DNA of 7,598 nucleotides from Candidatus Symbiothrix sp. Its GTDB lineage: Bacteria; Bacteroidota; Bacteroidia; Bacteroidales; Azobacteroidaceae. Below the pieces are notes generated by a model that was not told the origin of the DNA, did not search any database, and was given only the letters and a program-made list of their open reading frames with translations. Below, piece after piece: positions 1 to 6,387 of this stretch (the stretch's first letter is position 1; the number at the start of each line of letters is the position of its first letter). The position numbers and the translations under genes were made by a program. The DNA is taken from contig JAITXK010000106.1 in NCBI GenBank assembly GCA_031284765.1, positions 1 to 7,598 on the forward strand, given 5' to 3'.

Positions 1-2493
1 CGCGAAATCAGTTCAACCCTGTTGGCCTTGCAGAAAGCGCCTGTCGTGGAATCTTTCACCGGTCCGGCTATCCTTTCTCCTGCTGCTTCGGGTGTGTTTT
101 TCCATGAAATTTTCGGACACCGGGTGGAAGGCGCCCGCCTGAAACAGGAAAATGATGCGCAAACATTTAAAAAGAAAGTAGGCGAACTGGTGCTTCCGAA
201 AAAGTTGTCTGTTACTTTTGACCCGACCTTGAAATCGTATCAAGGCACGCCCTTGATGGGCGCTTATGCTTTTGATGATGAAGGTATTCTTGCGCAACGA
301 GTGGAAGTGGTTAAAAACGGCATTCTGACCAACTTCTTGATGAGCCGCACACCCATAGAAGGTTTTATCCATTCCAACGGACACGGACGGAGCGGTATCG
401 GCTATTCTCCCGTTTCCCGCCAATCCAATATGTTGGTCGAATCTTCACAAGGTTTGCCGGAAGAAGAATTGATTAAAAGAGTACGCAAGGAAGCGAAATC
501 GCAAGGCAAACCCTACGCCTACTATTTCAAAGAAGTTTCCGGCGGATTTACCAATACCAATCGCTATTCGCCCAATTCATTCAATGTAACGCCCTTGCTG
601 GTGTATCGTCTGTATGTGGACGGTCGTCCCGATGAATTGGTGCGCGGAGTGGATATGGTCGGCACGCCCTTGGCCATGTTTTCCCAAATTGAGGCTTGCG
701 GCAATCAGCCTGCGATATTTAACGGCACTTGCGGGGCTGAATCGGGAGGTGTTCCCGTATCGTGCGTGGCGCCCGCTTTGTTGGTAAAACGCATCGAAAC
801 ACAAAAGAAACCCAAGAGCCAGGCGCAACCGATTTTGTTGCCCAAACCAGTGGCGAAGGCACAATCTGCTTCTTTGTTGCCGGACGATTTGATTCTGAAC
901 GCCATTAAAACCGAAGTCAACCGCAACTTGGACAGTCTGCGGATGGAGGGCCTGCAAGCGCCTTTCTTCATTGCCTATTATCTCGGTGACATGCGTCGAA
1001 TGGGGGTTTCGGCTTCCAACGGAAGTTTAGTATCGTCCGACCAATATCGTTCCCGCACATCGGCATCGCGATTGCTGATTGGTGATTATCAATGTACGGA
1101 TGAAAATTTTGAAGGAACAGCCGGCGGTTCGTATGGATACAATGGTACGCCCTCATTGGACAATAACGAAAAAGCATTGCGCAACGCCATTTGGAAAAAT
1201 TTGGACAATGTGTATAAAAGTGCAGCCGAAACCTACGAACAAAAAACGGCTACTATCAAACAATTGAATATTCCTGCCAAAGACTTGGAATTACCCGATT
1301 GGGATAAAACACCGGCAGTGCAATTGAAAAATCTTCCGAAACAAAATATGGATTTTACGACTTCGCGTTACGAAGAATATGTAAAAGCAGCTTCTTCGGT
1401 GTTTAACGATTATCCTGAGATTCTGGAATCGAATTTTGCTATTCAAGCAGTGGATATGGATATTTATTTGTACAATACCGAAGGCACCGAAATTATTTAT
1501 CCCTTCTCTTTTGTCTATCTGGAGGGCAACGCCGGCGGAAAAACGGAGGATGGTGAAGATTTGAATGCCAATTTCAATCGTGTTCTTGATACTACCGACG
1601 ACCTTCCTACTTTGGCGCAAATACAAACTGAATGCCGCCAATTGGCAGACAATCTGGTAGAAGAACTTCATGCCCCCAAAATGACAGAGTCCTATTCCGG
1701 CCCCGTGTTATATGAAGGTTTGGCTGTTCCTTTCACCTTTTATTCATCCTTTTTCGGCGGCGACATTTCCCTGGTTGCCGACCGGAAACCGTTAACCACC
1801 AGCGGCTTTTCTTACGGAGGCAACGGCATTGAAGAAATGATGAACAAACGAATCACCGCCCGCGAAATTACCATCGAAGATTTAACCGGCACGCGCGAAT
1901 ACAACGGAAAGAAATTGTTGGGCTATGCACCGGTAGATGCGCAAGGTGTTGTCCCACCCGAAAAACTGACTTTGGTTGAAAAAGGCATCCTGGTCAATCT
2001 ATTGAGTGACCGCATCCCTACACCGAAAACGCCCCATTCCAACGGACATGCTTTGTTTGGTATCGGTATTTCGGGCAGTTTAAATAGCGGGGTTGTGCGT
2101 ATGTCCGATACGCGGACGCAACCGTATGCAGCTTTGAAAAAGGAATTGTTTGACAAGGCGAAAGAAGAAGGTTACGATTATGCCTATATCGTGCGGGAAG
2201 TTGCCGGTTCGGGCGCTTATCCGGCCAAACTGTACAAGGTAAAAGCCGATGGCTCAGAACAACGCGTCCGTTCGGCTGCCATCAACAATGTGGATTCCAA
2301 AGTGTTCAAAAAAGTACTGCATGTTTCCGATAAGGAATTTATTTACCATACGGTTATGGGCAATTTGGTGACCATCATCACTCCCGATGCTATTCTCTTT
2401 GAAGACATGCAGATACAGAGCGACCGGGTGGATAATTTTAAGAAGGCGCCTTTGGTGCCGGCCGCATATAAAAAATCCGAACCCTTGTTATAA
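1..2493 (+). CDS. TldD-TldE (PmbA) fusion metallopeptidase, 5' end missing
   Basis: The reading frame is open from base 1, so the true start lies left of the window; 830 residues are visible. Residues 35-40 read HEIFGH, the HExxxH zinc motif of TldD-type peptidases. Cys244, within a CGAESG stretch followed by VPV, fits the third zinc ligand known in E. coli TldD. A Lys/Pro/Gln/Ala-rich linker (about residues 264-295) leads into a second TldD/PmbA-like module (about 297-830). In it the motif position reads YSSFFG (581-586), and I see no matching Cys near the C terminus. In E. coli, TldD is catalytic and TldE lacks the zinc site, and together they form a protease that degrades unfolded peptides and matures microcin B17. 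I infer that both partners are joined here in one chain. The missing N terminus should hold the rest of the first module and possibly a signal peptide. The substrate is unknown. Family assignment is strong; the pairing interpretation is moderate. Confidence 0.9.
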   Translation, partial: REISSTLLALQKAPVVESFTGPAILSPAASGVFFHEIFGHRVEGARLKQENDAQTFKKKVGELVLPKKLSVTFDPTLKSYQGTPLMGAYAFDDEGILAQRVEVVKNGILTNFLMSRTPIEGFIHSNGHGRSGIGYSPVSRQSNMLVESSQGLPEEELIKRVRKEAKSQGKPYAYYFKEVSGGFTNTNRYSPNSFNVTPLLVYRLYVDGRPDELVRGVDMVGTPLAMFSQIEACGNQPAIFNGTCGAESGGVPVSCVAPALLVKRIETQKKPKSQAQPILLPKPVAKAQSASLLPDDLILNAIKTEVNRNLDSLRMEGLQAPFFIAYYLGDMRRMGVSASNGSLVSSDQYRSRTSASRLLIGDYQCTDENFEGTAGGSYGYNGTPSLDNNEKALRNAIWKNLDNVYKSAAETYEQKTATIKQLNIPAKDLELPDWDKTPAVQLKNLPKQNMDFTTSRYEEYVKAASSVFNDYPEILESNFAIQAVDMDIYLYNTEGTEIIYPFSFVYLEGNAGGKTEDGEDLNANFNRVLDTTDDLPTLAQIQTECRQLADNLVEELHAPKMTESYSGPVLYEGLAVPFTFYSSFFGGDISLVADRKPLTTSGFSYGGNGIEEMMNKRITAREITIEDLTGTREYNGKKLLGYAPVDAQGVVPPEKLTLVEKGILVNLLSDRIPTPKTPHSNGHALFGIGISGSLNSGVVRMSDTRTQPYAALKKELFDKAKEEGYDYAYIVREVAGSGAYPAKLYKVKADGSEQRVRSAAINNVDSKVFKKVLHVSDKEFIYHTVMGNLVTIITPDAILFEDMQIQSDRVDNFKKAPLVPAAYKKSEPLL

Positions 2494-3588
2494 ATGAAAA
2501 TTGCAGTAACCGGCACGCGCGGCATCCCCCATATACTGGGTGGGGTAGAAACCCATTGTGAAGAGCTTTTCCCCCGTTTGGCGGGGAAAGGCTTTGATAT
2601 TACAATCATTCGCCGGAAAAGTTATGTGCAGGATTCGCTTTCGGAATATAAGGGCGTTCATTTGCTGGATATTCCAACGCCTCGTAAAAAAGCGTTTGAG
2701 GCAATCATTCATACCTTAAAGGCGATTCATGCCGCTAAATTCAAATTGAAAGCCGACCTTGTGCATATTCATGCCATTGGTCCGGCATTGGCCACTCCAT
2801 ACGCAAAATTATTGGGATTGAAAGTGGTTATCACCCATCACGGTCCGGATTATGACCGGGCAAAATGGGGCAAAGCAGCCCAATGGATGCTGCGTTTGGG
2901 CGAACGCATAGGTGTCCTGTTTGCTGACGGGGTGATTGTGATTTCCGAAACCATCCATCAAATCGTAAAAACCCGTTATGGGCGAACCGATGCCCATCTG
3001 ATTCACAACGGCGTTTCGCAACCGGTTTTTGCATCGGATAATGATTATTTACATTCTCTGGGCATCGAAGCTCAAAAATACATCTTTGCGATGGGGCGAT
3101 TTGTACCGGAGAAGAATTTTCATCAACTTGTTCGCGCGTTTGCTTCTTTGAATGAAAAAAAGGGCTATCGCCTGGTCTTAGCCGGTGATGCCGATTTTGA
3201 AGATGAATATTCCATTGCCTTAAAGCAGTTGGCAGGGGAGAACAATGTGGTGTTGACCGGCTTTGTCAAGGGACATAAATTGCAAACCTTATTAAGTCAG
3301 GCGGCAGCATTTGTGTTGCCGTCTTCTCACGAAGGGCTTCCCATTTCGTTGTTGGAAGCTATGAGCTATCATTTGCCCGTTCTTGCCAGCGATATTCCGG
3401 CGAATCTGGAAGTCGGCCTCCCGCCGGAGAACTATTTCCCGGTAAATGATACAATTGTTTTGGCTGAAAAGCTTAACAATGCACTTTCTATTGGTAAACA
3501 AGATGTTTTTTACAATATGGAGGTGTATGATTGGGATAAAATTGCAGAACAGACGGCGGCGGTTTATAATCGCTGTTTTTGCGGGTAG
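2494..3588 (+). CDS. GT4-type glycosyltransferase with DUF1972-like N terminus
   Basis: This 364-residue protein has the layout of a GT-B, family 4 glycosyltransferase, which transfers a sugar from a nucleotide-sugar donor and acts in the cytoplasm or at the inner membrane face. The N-terminal fold opens with GTRGIP (7-12) and GGVETH (16-21), as in DUF1972-type transferases, and an HHGPD motif sits at 115-119. The C-terminal donor-binding half has GRFVPEKN (201-208) with the phosphate-contacting Arg202 and Lys207, and the E-x7-E motif at Glu280 and Glu288. The length is normal and no transmembrane segment is evident. The ATG follows the TAA of the upstream peptidase gene with no gap, which suggests one transcript and perhaps coupled translation. 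Such enzymes usually serve surface polysaccharide or glycoconjugate synthesis, but no other sugar-pathway gene sits beside it except a PfkB kinase on the opposite strand. Acceptor and donor cannot be read from the sequence. Confidence 0.92.
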   Translation: MKIAVTGTRGIPHILGGVETHCEELFPRLAGKGFDITIIRRKSYVQDSLSEYKGVHLLDIPTPRKKAFEAIIHTLKAIHAAKFKLKADLVHIHAIGPALATPYAKLLGLKVVITHHGPDYDRAKWGKAAQWMLRLGERIGVLFADGVIVISETIHQIVKTRYGRTDAHLIHNGVSQPVFASDNDYLHSLGIEAQKYIFAMGRFVPEKNFHQLVRAFASLNEKKGYRLVLAGDADFEDEYSIALKQLAGENNVVLTGFVKGHKLQTLLSQAAAFVLPSSHEGLPISLLEAMSYHLPVLASDIPANLEVGLPPENYFPVNDTIVLAEKLNNALSIGKQDVFYNMEVYDWDKIAEQTAAVYNRCFCG

Positions 3589-3603
3589 TCCTCATTAGAA
3601 AAC

Positions 3604-3633
3604 GGATAAAACGAAATTAATTTTCGTCTATCC
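3604..3633. terminator. Possible shared terminator hairpin between convergent genes
   Basis: An imperfect inverted repeat: GGATA (3604-3608) pairs with TATCC (3629-3633), and ACGAAA (3611-3616) pairs with TTTCGT (3622-3627) around a 5-base loop. It overlaps the stop codon of the leftward transposase gene and lies 15 bases past the glycosyltransferase stop. On the minus strand a TTTT run begins within and just after the stem; on the plus strand there is no T-run. It may serve as a weak terminator, or alternatively as an end structure of the transposable unit. Confidence 0.3.
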
Positions 3634-4084
3634 ATTCAAATAGATACTCATCCATGAATTCTATTTCAAATTTATTGAGAATATTCAAATATTCTTCTTT
3701 GAATGTTTGTTTTTTATGATGTTCTTTCTGTTTTTGAATGTACTGAATAACATTATCCAAAGCCGAATGACTATACGAGAATGCGCCAAATCCTTCCTGC
3801 CATTGAAAATTGAATTTGGTAAATTTCTTTCCCTTTACAAATGTATTGGATGATTTTTTTATTTCTCTCACTAAATCCGATAGACAACAAGTTGGTTTCA
3901 TCCCTATTAGAAAATGAATATGATTTGTTGTGCCATTGATTACTAACATTTTTTGCCCTTTATTTCGGACAATACCGGTAATGTATTTGTACAGTTCCTC
4001 TTCCCAGATGGGGTTAATTAACGAATCTCTGTGTTTAACCGCGAATACAATTTGAATGTATATTTGCGAAAATGTTCCCGCCAT
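3617..4084 (-). CDS. IS200/RAYT-like Y1 (HUH) transposase
   Basis: This 155-residue protein has the Y1 transposase signatures. The HUH motif is H55-I56-H57 in NHIHFLIG, and the catalytic helix contains YIQKQ (Tyr115, Gln119), matching the Tyr nucleophile and metal-binding Gln of IS200/IS605 TnpA enzymes. Members of this family cut and rejoin single-stranded DNA at hairpin-bearing ends using a 5'-phosphotyrosine link. There is no TnpB or IscB accessory gene nearby. The N terminus (MAGTFSQIYIQIVFAVKHR) and the single-gene context with hairpins just upstream (4141-4263) resemble REP-associated transposases (RAYTs) more than classical IS200, though I cannot settle the subgroup. Hand counting of 3661-3900 gives 70 G+C in 240 bases (29%), well below sampled lines of the peptidase gene (83 of 180, 46%). 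Other genes in the window are also AT-rich in places, so this is only weak evidence of transfer. The gene looks intact. Confidence 0.9.
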   Translation of the reverse strand: MAGTFSQIYIQIVFAVKHRDSLINPIWEEELYKYITGIVRNKGQKMLVINGTTNHIHFLIGMKPTCCLSDLVREIKKSSNTFVKGKKFTKFNFQWQEGFGAFSYSHSALDNVIQYIQKQKEHHKKQTFKEEYLNILNKFEIEFMDEYLFEWIDEN

Positions 4085-4140
4085 AATTTATTGGTTTTTA
4101 ATATTTTATATTATTCATCATTTTACGTTTGTTTCAATTT

Positions 4141-4263
4141 CGACCCAACGGGTCGTATGTTTATAGATAGAATATCATACCACGTTATGTACGACCCCTT
4201 TGGGGTCGAATGTCGTGTACGCATCATTATTTGCTATAAACATTTGAATCCTTCGGATTCAAA
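4141..4263. repeat. Symmetric REP/BIME-like hairpin cluster
   Basis: Three tight hairpins, each with a 3-base loop: CGACCC/GGGTCG at 4141-4155, CGACCCC/GGGGTCG at 4192-4208, and TTTGAATCC/GGATTCAAA at 4243-4263. Between them lie inverted 10-bp arms, ATGTTTATAG at 4157-4166 and CTATAAACAT at 4234-4243. Both the arms and the middle hairpin are centred on base 4200, and the outer hairpins are nearly equidistant from it. The stretches between arms and middle hairpin look like loosely diverged inverted copies. The cluster lies between the 3' end of the PfkB kinase gene and the 5' end of the Y1 transposase gene, both read leftward. REP elements flanking their RAYT genes show this kind of layout, so I infer a transposase substrate. 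It could also act in transcript ends or mRNA stability. Confidence 0.65.
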
Positions 4264-4345
4264 TTCTCCATTTCCCGTATCCAAACTCAACCTACAAACC
4301 CGCCCAAGCAAATCTATTCCTCTTGTCGTATGCTTATTTTAGGCA

Positions 4346-5275
4346 TCACTCCTTTTTTGTCAGGTAATTTGCAAAATCGAAAGAAATATAATTCTCCAAA
4401 GAAGCGCATACATTGGCTGCAAAGGCTTTGGCCAAAGCGATTAGTTTGTCCCATTCATTTTCCTGTAAATCAAATACTTGCCTTTTGTATGTGCCGTTTT
4501 TCAGCAATCCGTAAACCAAGCCTGCATTGAAATTATCGCCTGCGCCAATCGTGCTGACGGGCGTAATGGCGGCTACCCAATACTCTTTTTGAAAGGAAGG
4601 TGTTTGGACGATGATATTTTTTTCGCCTTGCGTAACAATCAAAGATTGGTGATGAGGCTGAAAATAGCGCTCATAAATGGATTCTATCGTTTCGTTTGGA
4701 AATAAAATTTCCAAATCTTCATCGGAACAACGGATGATATCGGCAAACTTGAAATTTTCGATGAAATCGGGCAATAAAGCGATGCGCTCGTGAGCGTGTG
4801 CTTTCCGAAAATTAATATCGTAATACAGCAGGGCTTGTTGCGATTGCGCATATTGCAGCCATTTTCGCAGGGTCGTCCGCAAGGCAGGGTGGACGGCGAA
4901 ATAGGAACCGAAAATCAAAATGTCGTCCGGATGCATGTCGGGGAAGTCGGTATTCAGGCGTTTTTCGGGATAATCGGTGTAAAAGCTGTATTGTGCATTG
5001 CGTTTCTCATCCAGAAAAGCCAGAGAAACGGGCGATTTTCCATCATTGAAAACGGACATATAATCGGTGGAAAGGTTGTTTTTTTGCATAAAATTGCGAA
5101 TCAGTTGGCCGGCGGGGTCGTTGCCCGTTTCGCTGACGAACCAGGAGGGAATTCCGCACCTTCCCAACGAAATCATACAGTTAAAAGTTGAGCCTCCCGG
5201 AACGGCTTGCTGCGGTTGATTGTTCTGAAAAATAATGTCTAAGATGGATTCTCCAATGCCAATGACTTTGCGCAT
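4346..5275 (-). CDS. PfkB-family carbohydrate kinase (fructokinase-like)
   Basis: A 309-residue cytoplasmic sugar kinase of the ribokinase/PfkB family, of usual length. The N terminus has the substrate-binding GG motif (PGGSTFN, Gly27-Gly28). DINFR at 153-157 and CSDEDLEILF at 183-192 match the mid-domain pattern of fructokinase-type members. The C-terminal signature TIGAGDNFNAG (242-252) carries the anion hole GAGD (244-247) with Asp247 as the expected catalytic base. The residue before Thr242 is Ser241, where many relatives have Asp; this is a tolerated-looking variation outside the catalytic Asp. The family phosphorylates sugars such as fructose or ribose with ATP, but the substrate cannot be fixed from the sequence. 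The gene appears monocistronic, with its own promoter (5298-5326) and a palindrome in the leader (5276-5290). It is divergent from the sigma-factor operon, with 104 bases between the start codons. Confidence 0.93.
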   Translation of the reverse strand: MRKVIGIGESILDIIFQNNQPQQAVPGGSTFNCMISLGRCGIPSWFVSETGNDPAGQLIRNFMQKNNLSTDYMSVFNDGKSPVSLAFLDEKRNAQYSFYTDYPEKRLNTDFPDMHPDDILIFGSYFAVHPALRTTLRKWLQYAQSQQALLYYDINFRKAHAHERIALLPDFIENFKFADIIRCSDEDLEILFPNETIESIYERYFQPHHQSLIVTQGEKNIIVQTPSFQKEYWVAAITPVSTIGAGDNFNAGLVYGLLKNGTYKRQVFDLQENEWDKLIALAKAFAANVCASLENYISFDFANYLTKKE

Positions 5276-5290
5276 AATTGTATTACAATT
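5276..5290. promoter_or_regulatory. 15-bp perfect palindrome in the kinase leader
   Basis: AATTGTA-T-TACAATT is a perfect 7-bp inverted repeat around one base. It directly abuts the kinase start codon and fills nearly the whole predicted 5' leader, since transcription from the promoter at 5298-5326 should begin near 5291-5293. Its position suits an operator for a dimeric repressor. It could instead be a chance AT-rich palindrome, so the call is tentative. Confidence 0.35.
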
Positions 5291-5297
5291 TATTTTG

Positions 5298-5326
5298 CAA
5301 AGGTAGGTCTTTTTTTATTGTGCAAA
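5298..5326 (-). promoter_or_regulatory. Bacteroidetes-type promoter of the PfkB kinase gene
   Basis: Read on the minus strand, TACCTTTG (5305 to 5298) matches the Bacteroidetes -7 element TAnnTTTG exactly. TTTG (5326 to 5323) matches the -33 element, with a 17-base spacer, within the usual range for this phylum. The predicted transcript starts about 16 bases before the kinase ATG. Confidence 0.7.
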
Positions 5327-5379
5327 AAAATTTATTATTTGATGTTATATTTCTTTCTTTGTATCGTCATTAAAATGTT

Positions 5380-5883
5380 ATGCAGTTAGAACAATTCAAA
5401 CGCACTATCGTTCCTTTGAAACAAAAGCTCTTCATTACAGCGTTGAGATGGATGCACAATGAGGAAGATGCCGAAGATGTCGTGCAGGAAACCCTGCTTC
5501 GCCTTTGGACGATTCGTGAGCAATTGGACCGTGTAATTGAACCGGCTGCGTTTGCGATGCAGATAACAAAAAATAGTTGTATCGACCGTTTGAAAGCAAA
5601 AAAAGAATACGCCGAAGCGGACGATTCCCAATTAGGAAGCCACGAAGAAACGCCTTACAGCATTACGGAACGAAACAATGCGGTGCTTTTGGTCAAACAA
5701 ATGATTGAGCATTTGCCCGAACTGCAAAAAATAACGATTCAAATGCGTGACATCGAAGGATATGAGTTGCAGGAAATTGCAGAAATAACCGCTGTGCAAA
5801 TCAGTGCGGTAACGATGAATCTTTCGCGGGCGCGGAAAAAAGTGAGGGAGCAAATGATGAAAATAATGAATTATCAAATCTAA
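5380..5883 (+). CDS. ECF (extracytoplasmic function) RNA polymerase sigma factor
   Basis: A 167-residue group IV sigma factor that redirects RNA polymerase to a dedicated promoter set. Region 2 spans about residues 10-75, with the characteristic DAEDVVQETLLRLW at 30-43 (core binding and -10 recognition). Region 4 spans about 104-158, with LPELQ at 112-116, and its helix-turn-helix (about 129-156) includes LQEIAEI and the recognition helix ending SRARKKVR. Region 3 is absent, as expected for ECF factors. An out-of-frame ATG lies 5 bases upstream of the chosen start; the ATG at 5380 gives the normal ECF N terminus. It heads a tight four-gene cluster whose next product is anti-sigma-like, so activity is probably controlled by membrane sequestration, and the sigma factor probably transcribes its own operon. 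No clear upstream promoter matches the housekeeping consensus. Confidence 0.95.
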   Translation: MQLEQFKRTIVPLKQKLFITALRWMHNEEDAEDVVQETLLRLWTIREQLDRVIEPAAFAMQITKNSCIDRLKAKKEYAEADDSQLGSHEETPYSITERNNAVLLVKQMIEHLPELQKITIQMRDIEGYELQEIAEITAVQISAVTMNLSRARKKVREQMMKIMNYQI

Positions 5884-5891
5884 ATTAAAGA

Positions 5892-6374
5892 ATGATGAAT
5901 AAAGAATATATACAATCGTTGTTGGAGAAATATTTCGATGGATTGACTTCCTTGCAGGAAGAACAGTTGTTGCGGGAGTATTTTCAGTCGGATGCGGTGG
6001 ATGCGGACTTGAAAGTGTATCAACCGATGTTTCAATACTTTGCAATCCTCTCTCCTTGTTTGGACTGTGAGGACAGTTTGGAACCTGTTGGGATAGAGGG
6101 CGCGAAGCAAAGCCTCGCACCAACGAGAAAGCTTGCTTCAGCTTTTTGGTGGGCTGCCGCGTGTATTACTTTATGTATCGGCTCCTATTTCCTTTTCAGC
6201 ACGCAAAAAGCCCTGCCAAAAACCTCTATTGCCTATATTGACGGCAAAAAATATACAAATATCAAGTTGATTCAGGCACAAGCTCTTAAAGCCTTGGAGA
6301 ATATGTCGGAAGATGAGGATGATATTTATTCTGCGCAAGTGGAAGCGCTGGAGATTTTTATAACAGATAATTAA
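5892..6374 (+). CDS. Single-span membrane protein, probable anti-sigma factor
   Basis: This 160-residue protein has a cytoplasmic helical N terminus (about 1-80), one transmembrane segment (about 82-102, AFWWAAACITLCIGSYFLF), and a short external C-terminal part of about 58 residues with an acidic stretch (SEDEDD, 139-144). The N terminus (LLEKYFDGLTSLQEEQLLREYF region, residues 10-31) has the pattern seen in Bacteroidetes proteins encoded directly after ECF sigma factors. A CxxC pair (Cys56, Cys59) is present, but I do not see the upstream His of the classical zinc-binding anti-sigma domain. The gap to the sigma gene is 8 bases. Start could be either of two tandem ATGs (5892 or 5895). Function is inferred mainly from position and topology: it would hold the sigma factor at the inner membrane until an envelope signal arrives. 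An imperfect inverted repeat lies inside the gene at 6104-6139, just before the membrane segment. Confidence 0.75.
   Translation: MMNKEYIQSLLEKYFDGLTSLQEEQLLREYFQSDAVDADLKVYQPMFQYFAILSPCLDCEDSLEPVGIEGAKQSLAPTRKLASAFWWAAACITLCIGSYFLFSTQKALPKTSIAYIDGKKYTNIKLIQAQALKALENMSEDEDDIYSAQVEALEIFITDN
6104..6139. repeat. Imperfect inverted repeat inside the anti-sigma-like gene
   Basis: GAAGCAA (6104-6110) pairs with TTGCTTC (6133-6139), GC (6112-6113) with GC (6131-6132), and CTCG (6114-6117) with CGAG (6124-6127) around a 6-base loop. There is one unpaired A on the left and AAA on the right. The 13 paired positions encode the linker between the cytoplasmic part and the membrane segment (about residues 71-83). 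It may be an inserted repeat, an RNA structure that tunes expression, or chance. Confidence 0.35.
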
Positions 6375-6387
6375 AAAAACAACAGTC

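Noticed and set aside
22..24. TTG at 22 as the start of the peptidase
   Set aside because: The frame is open to base 1, the zinc motif comes only 27 residues later, and TldD proteins carry a large N-terminal part before it. The gene is cut by the window edge.
1..3588. A RiPP or microcin maturation cluster, because TldD/TldE mature microcin B17
   Set aside because: No short precursor-like gene, cyclodehydratase, radical SAM enzyme or dedicated exporter is visible next to the peptidase. The upstream side is outside the window.
3678..3697. AT-rich palindrome GAATATT-CA-AATATTC as a regulatory site
   Set aside because: It lies within the transposase coding sequence in a stretch of very low G+C, and the 2-base loop is too small for a hairpin. 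It is probably chance.
4031..4342. Open frame on the + strand of 103 codons across the hairpin cluster
   Set aside because: It starts inside the transposase gene on the other strand and reads through the hairpins, with no domain, signal peptide or start context. It is best seen as a chance frame in the repeat region.
5354..5361. TTTCTTTG as a -7 element for the sigma operon
   Set aside because: It has T instead of A at the second, conserved position, and the nearest TTTG (5338-5341) is only 12 bases upstream, too close for a -33 element.
5632..6123. Open frame of 163 codons on the - strand opposite the sigma and anti-sigma-like genes
   Set aside because: It is antisense to two well-supported genes, and its Pro/His-rich composition has no recognisable domain. 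It is a shadow frame.
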